Origin: Solibacillus sp. FSL K6-1523
GTDB lineage: Bacteria > Bacillota > Bacilli > Bacillales_A > Planococcaceae
Length of the DNA: 64,000 bases
Assembly (NCBI RefSeq): GCF_038005225.1
Contig: NZ_JBBOSU010000001.1
Span: forward strand, 794,001 to 858,000
Direction of reading: 5' to 3'
The notes beneath the pieces were generated by a model. It was not told where the DNA came from. It worked only from the letters and a program-made list of their open reading frames with translations, and did no database searches. The translations under genes and the position numbers were made by a program. Of the stretch, positions 44,518 to 53,685 are shown piece after piece. Position 1 is the first letter of the stretch. Each line of letters starts with the position of its first letter.

Positions 44518-44696
44518 CAATTATGCCTTGGCATAATTGCGTCCAGATTTTTTTCGAGGGCCCACAGGACGTGGGTCAGTCAGCCGTTGTCACACGATGT
44601 GACGTTCTTAGGTTGACTTCCTTCCTCCTCTAAAAAATCTGTGACATCCGCTGGGGCATAATTAAATTCAGCAGGGATTTTCAGCTGAATTTAATT
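44518..44696 (+). repeat. Modular palindromic element, copy R9
   Basis: T at 44518-44539 as CAATTATGCC/GGCATAATTG (both arms changed from ACGCC/GGCGT). A cloverleaf at 44558-44620 interrupts the core at the same spot as in R4 (CCCAC/GTGGG, GTCAGCC/GGTTGAC, GTCAC/GTGAC). Module C has 13-pair arms at 44660-44672 and 44684-44696; the stop codon of the next minus-strand gene is inside it. Lies between convergent genes. Confidence 0.92.
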
Positions 44697-46424
44697 AAAT
44701 GTATAAAAATAAGGTGCTTGTCCATTGCGGAAGTACGTGAACAAATAGCCTGTTTTTTTCGTTGGCTGTCCTAATGTGTACGTAGCTAAATCAACATGGA
44801 ATGGCAAAATTAACGAGTGCTTGAATAAGTCACGCTCACTCACCAACATCTCAGCAAAGTTAGTACCTACTACAGCTGGATTTTCTTTAATACGTGTGTA
44901 AACAGTTTTCATTTCCTCTTCTGTTAATCGGTCATTCCACCATGACTTGCGCGGTTGGAATTGTTGTGCAAGTAAATAATCGTATTTCATTAAGCTAATG
45001 ACGATGTCTAAATCAACATGATCAAGCGTTTGTAAAAATTCGATTAATCGGTTAAATAAATCTTCTAACTGATGCCCGATACGTGACCAGCCTTTCGTTT
45101 CCCAATATGTTCCGAAGTTTTGGAAGAAATCAAAAGGTGTTTCAAATACATGCGCGACTAAATATTCGATTGTATTGTCCATGCGATGGGCATTCCAATA
45201 TTTCTCTAAAACATCCTCAGCATGTTTAATGCGGACAATATCATCAAATGTTAACACGTTATTTGAGAATATTTCATACGGCGCAATATCAACATACGTA
45301 TAACCGAATTTTTTAGCTTCAAGACGTAAGCCAGTCCCGCGTAATAGCTTTAAGAAACCAAGCTGTAGCTCTTCAGGACGCATTTCAAATACATCATTAA
45401 ATGTTTTACGGAAAGAAGCGTAATCTTCCTCTGGTAAGCCCGCAATTAAATCTAAATGCTGATCAATTTTTCCGCCTTCTTTAACCATCGTGACAGTACG
45501 TGTCAGTTTTTCAAAGTTTTGACGACGTTTTACTAAATCATTCGTTAAATCATTTGTTGATTGAACACCAATTTCAAAACGGAAAAGCCCTCTTGGTGCA
45601 TTTTCATTTAAAAATTGGATGACTTCAGGACGCATAATATCTGCTGTAATTTCAAATTGGAACACAACACCTGGCTTATGCTCATCAATTAAAAATTGGA
45701 ACATTTCCATCGCGTAGCTGCGGCTAATATTAAATGTACGGTCAACGAATTTAATTGTTCGTGCGCCATTGTCCATTAAATAGCGGATATCTTCTTTAAT
45801 TTTCTCACGGTTAAAGTAGCGAACACCAACTTCAATTGAAGACAAGCAAAATTGACAGCTAAAAGGACAGCCGCGACTTGTTTCAATGTATTGAATTCTT
45901 TTACCTAAATGCGATACATCTTCCTCAAAGCGGAAAGGGGATGCTAGTTCACGTAAGTCAATTTTAGCAGGCTGTGCGTGGATTTTTACTTTATTGTCTT
46001 CTAAATAACAAATTCCGGGTACTTTTTCTAAAGAAATTTCACCGTTAAAATAGTGTAATAATTCTTTGAAAGACATTTCGCCTTCACCCATAATAATAAA
46101 GTCAATTTCTTTATTATTTCTTAACCAATCATGTACATCGTAGGATACTTCAGGACCTCCGAGCACAATTTTAACATCGGGTAGTACAGTTTTGAGCATT
46201 TGGATAACTTCGATTGTTTCCCTTATATTCCAAATGTAACAGCTAAATCCAACGACATCTGGTTTCATTTGAAATAAATCCGAAACGATATTAAAGGCAG
46301 GGTCTTTAATGGTATATTCAGCCAAAACACTATCAAATTCAGGCTGGGCGCTAGCTTTGAGGCAGCGAATAGCTAAATTTGTATGGATATATTTGGCGTT
46401 TAACGTACTTAAAACTATTTTCAT
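44691..46424 (-). CDS. B12-binding domain radical SAM protein
   Basis: 577 residues. N-terminal cobalamin-binding-like domain (about 1-130, TLNAKYIHTNLAIRCL, VGFSCYIWN, LGGPEVSYD), radical SAM domain with the cluster motif GCPFSCQFC at about 185 and later TIM-barrel parts, then a C-terminal DUF4080-type helical domain. Reaction unknown. ATG 46424 with GAGGAG; a longer frame to 46499 lacks support. Divergent from the following kinase. Confidence 0.87.
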   Translation of the reverse strand: MKIVLSTLNAKYIHTNLAIRCLKASAQPEFDSVLAEYTIKDPAFNIVSDLFQMKPDVVGFSCYIWNIRETIEVIQMLKTVLPDVKIVLGGPEVSYDVHDWLRNNKEIDFIIMGEGEMSFKELLHYFNGEISLEKVPGICYLEDNKVKIHAQPAKIDLRELASPFRFEEDVSHLGKRIQYIETSRGCPFSCQFCLSSIEVGVRYFNREKIKEDIRYLMDNGARTIKFVDRTFNISRSYAMEMFQFLIDEHKPGVVFQFEITADIMRPEVIQFLNENAPRGLFRFEIGVQSTNDLTNDLVKRRQNFEKLTRTVTMVKEGGKIDQHLDLIAGLPEEDYASFRKTFNDVFEMRPEELQLGFLKLLRGTGLRLEAKKFGYTYVDIAPYEIFSNNVLTFDDIVRIKHAEDVLEKYWNAHRMDNTIEYLVAHVFETPFDFFQNFGTYWETKGWSRIGHQLEDLFNRLIEFLQTLDHVDLDIVISLMKYDYLLAQQFQPRKSWWNDRLTEEEMKTVYTRIKENPAVVGTNFAEMLVSERDLFKHSLILPFHVDLATYTLGQPTKKTGYLFTYFRNGQAPYFYTFN

Positions 46425-46590
46425 AATTATTATCTCCTCTTCATATATTCTATTGTAGCAGTCCATTAAAAGGCAAACAATATGATATATTTTACCCATT
46501 TAATTGTGTGGATTTTTATGGAATAATTTAAGGTACCTTATGTAATAATCTGAAAATTGAAATTTGTTAATGGTGGGGGTTAGTGAAGAC

Positions 46591-48045
46591 GTGGAAACTC
46601 ATATTAATCATTTATTAGAGGGATTATTTCAGCAAGCAGATGAATTAATTATTGCGTTAAATTGTTCTAGGAAAATAGAGTTCATGAATACGAAAGCTGC
46701 GGAAGCTCTTCAAATATCAAATACTATATCAAGCCATTTACAATTAACAGATGAATCAATTTTGGAATGGACTCATTTTATTGAAAAGCTGCAACATGAA
46801 CCAACGGCAAGTTGTTCGATTACGATTATTAATCAAGAGAAAAGTGAAATAAATGTAAAAATGATTGGTAATCTTATTAAAGATAAGCAACTTATTTTTG
46901 GTAGAGTCACATTGTGTCATACAGCGAAAAAAGAACGTACGGAAATTAATGATTTTGTTCCGTTACAACAGTTGATTAATGGTATTTCGAATGGGGTATT
47001 ATTAACAAGTTTAAATGGCAAAATTTCAGTAGCCAATCATACTGCTCTGGAGCTATTAAATCGAGATTTCCGACAAATTGAAAATAGAAGTCATGATTGT
47101 TTATTTGAAGATTGCAGTTATGAATCTCACTTAATTTTCAATTATTATGATAAATTATTAAAAAAAGAGACGGCTAAGATTATTGTAAAGAAGTATGATG
47201 AGAGTGGAAGAATTAAGTACCTTCATTTTGAGAGTAGAGTGGATGAAGTGTTAGGTGTTTTATTTACAACCATTACAGATCAAAGTGAGAAAATATTACT
47301 TCTAGAAAAGGTTGAGCATCAAAAAACATTGACGATTGTAGGGCAAAATGTCGCAACAATTGCACATGAAATACGTAACCCTATGACTTCGATTCAAGGA
47401 TTTTTGCAGATGATTCGAGTCTATTCCGATGAACAAAATCATGAATATTTTAATATTGTCGAATCTGAATTGCAGCGGATGGACGATTTATTAAAAGATT
47501 TATTGGACTTCTCAAAACCTAAAAAACTCGATTTAGCCTATGTAAATTTAAAAAATATTATGCATGAAGTTATCGATATTTTGCAACCAAAAGCAATTTT
47601 ATCGAATACAATTATTGAATGTGAATACGATGATATCGGAGAACCAATTATGTACGGAAATGAAAATCGTCTTAAGCAAATGATGATTAATCTCGTTAAA
47701 AATGCACTTGAGTCTGTAGAAGACGGTGGTTATGTTCGCGTGTATCTTGGATATAAGTCAAAAGATTGTATCCAACTATCAGTTTCCGATGAGGGGCGAG
47801 GAATGGATAAAACGATGCTTGAAAATATTTTTGATCCGTTTTATACAACAAAAGAAAAAGGGACAGGCTTAGGGCTTTTACTTGTACAATCAGTTGTGGA
47901 TGAGCACCAAGGACAAGTTACTGTTGAAAGTGAAGAGGGGAAAGGGACTATATTTATTGTTGATTTTGATCTTTCCAATAATACCTATATCGATAATATT
48001 AGCTTAATCAATCATTTTAATGATTCAATGGAGAAAACTTCATAG
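46591..48045 (+). CDS. PAS-domain sensor histidine kinase (soluble)
   Basis: About 484 residues. Two PAS-like domains (about 10-105 and 115-230) with no membrane helices, HisKA with IAHEIRNPMTSIQGF at about 268, and ATPase boxes NLVKNALESVEDGG, DEGRGMD, GTGLGLL. Soluble with PAS repeats like KinA/KinE-type phosphorelay kinases; no response regulator is nearby. Start unsure: GTG 46591 has GGTGGGGG nine bases upstream; TTG 46564 would add nine residues. Confidence 0.85.
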   Translation: METHINHLLEGLFQQADELIIALNCSRKIEFMNTKAAEALQISNTISSHLQLTDESILEWTHFIEKLQHEPTASCSITIINQEKSEINVKMIGNLIKDKQLIFGRVTLCHTAKKERTEINDFVPLQQLINGISNGVLLTSLNGKISVANHTALELLNRDFRQIENRSHDCLFEDCSYESHLIFNYYDKLLKKETAKIIVKKYDESGRIKYLHFESRVDEVLGVLFTTITDQSEKILLLEKVEHQKTLTIVGQNVATIAHEIRNPMTSIQGFLQMIRVYSDEQNHEYFNIVESELQRMDDLLKDLLDFSKPKKLDLAYVNLKNIMHEVIDILQPKAILSNTIIECEYDDIGEPIMYGNENRLKQMMINLVKNALESVEDGGYVRVYLGYKSKDCIQLSVSDEGRGMDKTMLENIFDPFYTTKEKGTGLGLLLVQSVVDEHQGQVTVESEEGKGTIFIVDFDLSNNTYIDNISLINHFNDSMEKTS

Positions 48046-48134
48046 CTTGGTTTATTTCAAAATGGAGTTTTGACAAAGGTTTCTTTTCATAGCTATAATA
48101 AGCATACTATATTCGAAATCGAGGAAGATTATTT

Positions 48135-48581
48135 ATGGCATCAGATGAAATTAAACAATCCTTAAAACTATTTATCGTACTTTCAAGAGCTCATAAAGCA
48201 ATTACTGAGTCTACAAATCAATTTATTCAAAAACAAGGTGTAAATCCTACAGAATTCGCAGTACTGGAGTTACTTTATCATAAAGGACGTCAGCCGCTTC
48301 AACAAATTGGTAATAAGATTTTATTAGCGAGTGGTTCTATCACATATGTTGTGGATAAATTAGAGAAACGTGGTTATTTAGCCCGTATTTCGTGCCCGAG
48401 TGATCGTCGTGTGACATACGCGGAAATAACAGATGCGGGTAATGCTTTTATGGGAGAATTATTTCCAGAGCATGAACAAAAATTACATGATCTATTAAGT
48501 GTCCTGTCGAGTGAAGAAAAGGAAACAGCAATAGAGCTACTAAAAAAGCTTGGCTTATCAATTAAAGATTTATCCTATTAA
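48135..48581 (+). CDS. MarR-family transcriptional regulator
   Basis: 148 residues, winged helix with FAVLELLYHKGRQPLQQIG, ILLASGSITYVVDKLE (recognition helix) and a DRR wing (CPSDRRVTYAE). The overall sequence style is close to MhqR (YkvE), which senses quinones and controls detoxifying enzymes, but no such target is adjacent. Single gene with its own terminator. Confidence 0.85.
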   Translation: MASDEIKQSLKLFIVLSRAHKAITESTNQFIQKQGVNPTEFAVLELLYHKGRQPLQQIGNKILLASGSITYVVDKLEKRGYLARISCPSDRRVTYAEITDAGNAFMGELFPEHEQKLHDLLSVLSSEEKETAIELLKKLGLSIKDLSY

Positions 48582-48612
48582 AAAGGGATGGTGTGAAACC
48601 ATCCCTTTTATT
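48581..48612 (+). terminator. Terminator of the marR gene
   Basis: AAAAGGGATGGT and ACCATCCCTTTT arms overlapping the stop codon, then TATTTG. Confidence 0.85.
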
Positions 48613-48685
48613 TGTATTCAGCAAAAGACACCTCTCATAAAAGGGTGACTAGGTGAATGCTAATATATACTTTTTTACAGTAGAT

Positions 48686-48707
48686 CGATTATGCCTTGGC
48701 GCAATTG
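48686..48707. repeat. Solitary terminal palindrome, copy R10
   Basis: CGATTATGCC/GGCGCAATTG: only the T part of the modular element, with one arm mutated, next to the 3' end of the lipoprotein gene. No core or C part follows. It may be a leftover after loss of the rest. Confidence 0.6.
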
Positions 48708-48709
48708 AT

Positions 48710-49381
48710 TTAATGTATTGTTAAGCCCATTTGTAAAAATGCATCCATTAAATCGGCTTCAGCTGTGTCATAAATTGTCAGCTTGATTAATTTATTTTCA
48801 TGTTCTAGGACAATGATTTGTACCTTATCCGCTTCTAGCACTGTTTCATAGCCTACTGATTGTAGTAAACCCTTTTGATCTTGTAATGAGGTTGTTAAAT
48901 CAAGCTCATCATATTTTCCTTCTGGGGCGATTGCTGCCATTGTTTCCATAGCATTTGTTTTTACATCTTCAAAAGACACTTCCGCTTTGTCTAAAACTTC
49001 AATACCCATCGATAACGTATCATCCTCTTTAAGATAAAGTGAATCTTTACCAGGTTCTTCAGCAACTAGCGTGAAATTCGCTGGATGTTGAATACTGTAG
49101 TTTGATTGCTCACTTGTAGAAGTTTGCGCTTCTTGCTGCACAATTTGTCCTTTGGATGTATACGTAATAAGTGATGTTGTCGTTTTATCTTCTGGTTGTT
49201 GATCTTTTGATGTACTTGTTGATTGATCGTCAGTGTTCGTTTCATCAGGATTTGTTTGATCTAGTTGTTCATCAGGAATCGTTGCCGATGTTTCGGGAAC
49301 GTCCTTTGTGTCTGTATTACACGCTGCTAATAGCATAGATAGTAAAAGTACAGAACCTAAAATCGTCATACCTTTTTTCAT
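48710..49381 (-). CDS. Hypothetical lipoprotein
   Basis: 223 residues. Signal peptide with lipobox MLLAAC, an Asp/Thr/Gln/Ser-rich linker (to about 85), and a compact C-terminal domain (SIQHPANFTLVAEEPGKDSL, then MGIEVLDKAEVSFEDV and LEHENKLIKLTIYDT) that looks like the PsbP-like fold of small secreted lipoproteins. ATG 49381 follows AAAGGTGG. The CPBP protease gene lies upstream on the same strand. Role unknown. Confidence 0.75.
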   Translation of the reverse strand: MKKGMTILGSVLLLSMLLAACNTDTKDVPETSATIPDEQLDQTNPDETNTDDQSTSTSKDQQPEDKTTTSLITYTSKGQIVQQEAQTSTSEQSNYSIQHPANFTLVAEEPGKDSLYLKEDDTLSMGIEVLDKAEVSFEDVKTNAMETMAAIAPEGKYDELDLTTSLQDQKGLLQSVGYETVLEADKVQIIVLEHENKLIKLTIYDTAEADLMDAFLQMGLTIH

Positions 49382-49436
49382 CGTAATTCCACCTTTAGTA
49401 GTTTGTATGGTCAATTTGAGTAAATTGCCGCTAAGT

Positions 49437-50048
49437 TCATGTTAATGGTAGTACTAAAAATAATAATAAAACGAAAACGACATGTGAAACGATAATTAAT
49501 GGTAAACTTTTTTTCCATTCATATAGAGCACCTAGTATTAAACCTGCAACCATTGCTGCCATTGCACCAGGGATAAATCCGCTAATTGCTAATGATAACG
49601 AGAATAGGAGCGTTGAAACGAATACGGCCCACATAGGAGAGGTAAAGCGTTTTAACTGTTGCTGTACATAGCCTCGCCAAAACATTTCTTCTCCTGTTGC
49701 AATAATAAAAATCAACATAAGGTAATGAAAAATATTTTCGGGACCATAAACCTTCAAAAATTTAGCGATTTCATTTGAGAAACCAGCATTTATGAATGGT
49801 AATAATAGAGCGCCTAATTTCACTAAGCCATAAATGATTGTGCCATATCCAATACCGAATAATAAATATTGCCATGTCGGTAGTCGATCTTCAAATTTAC
49901 TTGCAACTAAAGAAATTGCAATTCCAACGAGTAGCGTAAAGGTATATAAATACCAGAAAATTGCTTTTTCATGAAACGTGTAGAACATCATACTGTAAAT
50001 AAAAAACAAAGCCAGAAGGAGTAAAATAGTTTGTTTATGATTTTTCAT
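49437..50048 (-). CDS. CPBP-family intramembrane metalloprotease
   Basis: 203 residues with about six membrane helices. CPBP motifs: IATGEEMFWRGYVQ (EExxxR) at about 110 and a later SHVVFVLLLF histidine motif near 190. The family (Rce1-like) includes immunity and prenyl-protein proteases; substrate unknown. ATG 50048 is preceded at eleven bases by AGGAGG. Shares its strand with the lipoprotein gene, 55 bases upstream of that gene's start. Confidence 0.85.
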   Translation of the reverse strand: MKNHKQTILLLLALFFIYSMMFYTFHEKAIFWYLYTFTLLVGIAISLVASKFEDRLPTWQYLLFGIGYGTIIYGLVKLGALLLPFINAGFSNEIAKFLKVYGPENIFHYLMLIFIIATGEEMFWRGYVQQQLKRFTSPMWAVFVSTLLFSLSLAISGFIPGAMAAMVAGLILGALYEWKKSLPLIIVSHVVFVLLLFLVLPLT

Positions 50049-50087
50049 TATGAACACGACCTCCTAAACTTATCGTATCAAAAAAAA

Positions 50088-50121
50088 GCCCTTTTAGCAT
50101 CTTATCGACGTTAAAAAGGGC
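50088..50121. terminator. Terminator downstream of the DUF2187 gene
   Basis: GCCCTTTT and AAAAGGGC arms (inner TA pairs) with A-run to the left and T-run to the right of the plus strand. Confidence 0.75.
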
Positions 50122-50138
50122 AATTTTTATCGTTATTT

Positions 50139-50324
50139 TTATTCTTGAGCATTTAAAATCTTATAACGTTTATGATTTACAACTGTTTTTCCTTCCATTT
50201 CTAAGTCATGGAAGTTCTCCATCATTGTAATATCTACTATTACAGAGTTTTCATTTACTTTTTCGACTATTCCTTTGAGGCCATCTTTAAACTCGATAAT
50301 ATTTCCAACTTCTGCAATTCTCAT
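50139..50324 (-). CDS. DUF2187 family protein (YkvS-like)
   Basis: 61 residues forming a KOW/SH3-like beta barrel: VGNIIEFKDGLKGIVEKV, ENSVIVDITM, VNHKRYKIL. YkvS of B. subtilis is the named relative; role unknown. AGGAGC precedes the ATG. Small single gene. Confidence 0.8.
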   Translation of the reverse strand: MRIAEVGNIIEFKDGLKGIVEKVNENSVIVDITMMENFHDLEMEGKTVVNHKRYKILNAQE

Positions 50325-50506
50325 TAGCAGTCAGCTCCTTCATCGACTAATAATTAACAGTTTGCAATAAAAAGTTACTTTCGTAAAGCCTTTTTTGAAT
50401 ATTTTCATAATTTAGTAAGAATTTTATTTTATTTTTTATTATATTGTTTGTTATATTGGTGTGATGGGTACAAATAAATGAACAAAATAAAGTGAGGTCA
50501 TTTTGG

Positions 50507-50695
50507 ATGGAAGATGTAAAGAAGATGTTGGATCAACTCCGCAGTGGAGAAGTTGAAAGAATTCATATAAATAAGGAGAATTATTTACAATTTCGTGAAC
50601 AACTTATAAAGGACGAACAGTTTAAGTATTTTCGTGGGGAAGCTAAACAAGGTGGCGACGTGATTTATACATTTTTGAAAGAGCCAAGAGCATAA
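50507..50695 (+). CDS. Small hypothetical protein (62 aa)
   Basis: Reads MEDVKKMLDQLRSGEVERI, then NKENYLQFREQLI and a beta end VIYTFLKEPRA. ATG 50507 has GTGAGG nine bases upstream. Looks like a conserved Bacillales abhydrolase-free small protein with one helix pair and a strand; I do not recognise a named family. It precedes the Spo0E-like gene by about 95 bases. Confidence 0.72.
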   Translation: MEDVKKMLDQLRSGEVERIHINKENYLQFREQLIKDEQFKYFRGEAKQGGDVIYTFLKEPRA

Positions 50696-50789
50696 AATAA
50701 TGTCGAAAATTGGAATATGATTTTTTTGAATGAGCAGTGAAAATTAAGTATAATTGTATAGAGTAATTAATCAGATTGGAGGTAAGAAG

Positions 50790-50975
50790 TTGGACGACGC
50801 AATATTAATAGCACTCGAAGCTAAGCGGCAGTTAATGATAAAGTCTGGCATGGAAAATGGGCTGCAAAGTTTAGAAACAATTAATTTAAGTAAACAAGTC
50901 GACCGTCTAATTAATGCATTTGAAGAGCAACAACAACGTGAAAATACACCTAATTATTTTAGACAATCAAATTAA
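50790..50975 (+). CDS. Spo0E-like sporulation regulator
   Basis: 61 residues, two helices joined by a turn. The second helix has the signature INLSKQVDRLINAF, matching the SQELDxLI motif by which Spo0E-family phosphatases remove phosphate from Spo0A~P. Start TTG 50790 behind GGAGGTAAG. It would delay sporulation when expressed. Motif is slightly changed (SKQVD), so activity is likely but not certain. Confidence 0.8.
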   Translation: MDDAILIALEAKRQLMIKSGMENGLQSLETINLSKQVDRLINAFEEQQQRENTPNYFRQSN

Positions 50976-51069
50976 AAATAAATAACCAAAATAATTAAAA
51001 TAAATGTTTATAAAATAAATAGTAGGGAATATTAATAATGAACACAGCAACATTCTCATTTCCCCCTTT

Positions 51070-51107
51070 AGAGTAGAAGCGTAAAACGCGGCTACTCTCT
51101 TTTTTTG
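51070..51107 (+). terminator. Terminator after the Spo0E-like gene
   Basis: AGAGTAG and CTACTCT arms with an inner GCGT/ACGC pairing, then a run of seven T. The remaining gap to 51321 is AT-rich with no clear gene. Confidence 0.85.
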
Positions 51108-51321
51108 CTTATACTTTACAAAATGAAGAGAACCATTAAATAAATTTCTATTTATCCCCATACAAAATGAAGTTATATAACTTTTTTATTAAAATCATTC
51201 ATTAAGTCCATAATAATCATAAGTAAAAAACAGAGACGCACATGCGTATTTACATTTGCATACAATGCCAAAGTGATTGAAAATATCCATTATTAAAATA
51301 TGATGGCTAGAGGTAAATTGA

Positions 51322-52314
51322 ATGAAAAAAAACTTTATACCACTGATTATTCTGAGTTCTGTTGTGTTAGCAAGTTGTTTAGACTTTTCTGAGAAAGAGG
51401 AGCGGAAAGTTGAGGAAGTCCAGCAAGTAGCCCAATATGAAAATGCTGTCATAGAAGAAAAGGGTAATAACGAAACAGTGATTACACAGCCCGTTGAAAT
51501 TAAATTAATTGATCCAAATACGACTACAGTAATTAAAACAATTGTGCCGACAGATCTCGGTTACGAAAAGGATTTCACAGCCTACGTAAAAGAAATCGAA
51601 CAGATCGCAAAAGAATTAGCCAGAGGATCGGCAACTGTAGTAGGCTATGATCAGAAAATGGTGCTTGATAAACTAGGGGAAGATGGCAAGATTATTAAGG
51701 GGAGTCCTCTAGTTATATTAAAAGAAAGTGAATTAGTGGAAAAAATATTAGCTACATCTGATAAAAGTGCGACGGTTACATTGCCTTTGTATATAACGGA
51801 AAGCAATTATAGTGCTGCCAACATCGAAAGCCTGGACGATGTAGTCATTGCCTCGTATACAACTTATTTTAAAACTTCTAATGCTGGGAGAAATAAAAAT
51901 ATCGAGCTTTCAGCAAAGGCGATTCACAATCTCATTGTCGGTAGTGGTGATTTCTTTTCTTTTAATTTGAATGTTGGACCTAGAGATGTAGAAAATGGCT
52001 ACCAACCAGCGCCTGAAATTATTAATAAAAAGCTTGTAATGGGGATTGGCGGAGGAATTTGCCAAACATCGTCCACGCTTTTTAACGCGGTTGATCAAGT
52101 GCATATTGCCACGTTAGAAAGACATCATCATTCATTAGATGTAGGCTATGTACCGAAAGAAAGAGATGCAACGGTCTCCTATGGCACACTAGATTATCGT
52201 TTTCAAAATATAAGTGGGGTGCCTTTTATTGTAAAAGCGATTTATAGAAAGGGCTCGCTCACTATAGAATTAAGAACATCAAAGGATTATGTGGAGATGC
52301 TGAAAAAGAATTAA
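51322..52314 (+). CDS. VanW-family lipoprotein
   Basis: 330 residues. Signal peptide with lipobox VLASC, a variable middle, and a VanW domain from about 190: SGDFFSFNLNVGPR, GIGGGICQTSSTLFNAV, ERHHHSLDVGYVP, DYRFQNISG. VanW is of unknown function and occurs in some vancomycin-resistance clusters and in spore formers. Single gene, convergent with the endonuclease Q gene. ATG 51322 with AGAGG. Confidence 0.88.
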   Translation: MKKNFIPLIILSSVVLASCLDFSEKEERKVEEVQQVAQYENAVIEEKGNNETVITQPVEIKLIDPNTTTVIKTIVPTDLGYEKDFTAYVKEIEQIAKELARGSATVVGYDQKMVLDKLGEDGKIIKGSPLVILKESELVEKILATSDKSATVTLPLYITESNYSAANIESLDDVVIASYTTYFKTSNAGRNKNIELSAKAIHNLIVGSGDFFSFNLNVGPRDVENGYQPAPEIINKKLVMGIGGGICQTSSTLFNAVDQVHIATLERHHHSLDVGYVPKERDATVSYGTLDYRFQNISGVPFIVKAIYRKGSLTIELRTSKDYVEMLKKN

Positions 52315-52331
52315 TCCATGTGAAAAAAGAA

Positions 52332-52363
52332 AAGGTTCAATTCAGTCATTCGAATTGAACCTT
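52332..52363. terminator. Bidirectional terminator, vanW / endoQ
   Basis: AAGGTTCAATTC and GAATTGAACCTT perfect 12-pair arms between convergent genes. Confidence 0.88.
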
Positions 52364-53518
52364 CCCATAAACGCCGCCACCACCGACTGCGAATTGTAGT
52401 TGACCCGTTCTCGCTAAATCAATTCTTTCGGCAATTTTTTGTGGGACAACGGTCGCTAATTGCTGAACGGTTGTGCGGTGTATAATATCCATCTCGGTAC
52501 CAAATGCAGCAAGTAATTTTTGCATCACTTTTGGACCAATACCTGGAATGAAATCTAATGGTACTTGATGGATGTAGGGTGGCCTTTTTCGCTCTGTTAT
52601 ATGATTTTCAGAAGAAAGTTCCTGAATGCGCGTCGCCACACCTTTAATAATTTGTTTACTGCCACATTCAGGACATTGCTCAGTCTCTTCCTGCACATGA
52701 CAACCACACTTGGCGCATACCGTTTGGTGATACTTTCCAAGAAGCGGATGTAACCCATAATTTGCGCCTACAGTTCGACCATCTATATTGTGTAGTGCTT
52801 TTTTCAGCTCTACAAAATTCGCATCCGCTAAAAGCAATGTTTGATATTCCCGCGCCATTTTGCCTAGAGAGTGAGCATCGGAGTTGGTAACAAATGTATA
52901 CTGTTCAAGCTCCTGTATTTTGCTTACCATCTCGGTATCGGAGCTAAGGCCAAGTTCAATTGCATCAATCATCGTCGGATCAAATACTTCCGTTAAGCTC
53001 CGCAGCACACCTTTTCCATATAAGCTTTTAAAAGGTGTAAATACATGGGCTGGGATGAACAAGCCGCCGAGTTCAACGACTTTATGTTGCAATGTTTTCG
53101 CGTCACAATAAATACGCTGCGAGCTCAAATTTATATTCGTAACATGTTCACGCATCCAATTAGAAAAGTCCTTCATGAGCGTAATTGTCGGGAAAAAAGC
53201 GAGAACATGTATTGGTCCGTGGCAATTCATATCATAAATTTCAATTTCAGAACCTAAAATGAGTGTTGTATTTTCATATCGCAGTCCCCCTTCAGCGAGT
53301 GGTACAAGTGAACCTTCCGCCATTAAGTGCTCCATTTCTTCCAGTACCCCTGGTGAATGACAGTCAATAATCCCGATTAATTCAAGCCCCTTTTGCGAAC
53401 TAGCTGTTTGTAAAATATTCGCTAAAGTTAATGTTTTACTACCCGTAATTTTTACTGCGCGTCCATTCATTGTGCGCCCAATGTGGATATGCAAATCTGC
53501 ATAAAAGTTTTTTAACAC
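52346..53518 (-). CDS. Endonuclease Q family protein (PHP domain)
   Basis: 390 residues. PHP metal-site motifs DLHIHIGR, DCHSPG, GSEIEIYD, PAHVFTPF and TNSDAHSLG, then a zinc finger CAKCGCH...CPEC at about 270-290 and a C-terminal HhH-like LDFIPGIGPKVMQKLL. This is the EndoQ layout: an enzyme that cuts 5' of deaminated bases (uracil, hypoxanthine) in DNA, known from Archaea and a few Bacillus. ATG 53518. Single gene. Confidence 0.87.
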   Translation of the reverse strand: MLKNFYADLHIHIGRTMNGRAVKITGSKTLTLANILQTASSQKGLELIGIIDCHSPGVLEEMEHLMAEGSLVPLAEGGLRYENTTLILGSEIEIYDMNCHGPIHVLAFFPTITLMKDFSNWMREHVTNINLSSQRIYCDAKTLQHKVVELGGLFIPAHVFTPFKSLYGKGVLRSLTEVFDPTMIDAIELGLSSDTEMVSKIQELEQYTFVTNSDAHSLGKMAREYQTLLLADANFVELKKALHNIDGRTVGANYGLHPLLGKYHQTVCAKCGCHVQEETEQCPECGSKQIIKGVATRIQELSSENHITERKRPPYIHQVPLDFIPGIGPKVMQKLLAAFGTEMDIIHRTTVQQLATVVPQKIAERIDLARTGQLQFAVGGGGVYGKVQFE

Positions 53519-53685
53519 GTTCTATTCTCTCCACCTTTCTAAATTAAGGATGTGTTATTAAATTTGAGTTATACGATGGAATAATTCCCTGTTTTTTTAG
53601 TGATCCTTCTGTTCCCTAAAAGACGGAATAAAAATACTATTGGCAATTCAATGGAAACAATGATAGCATAAAAGTAATTAAAATA

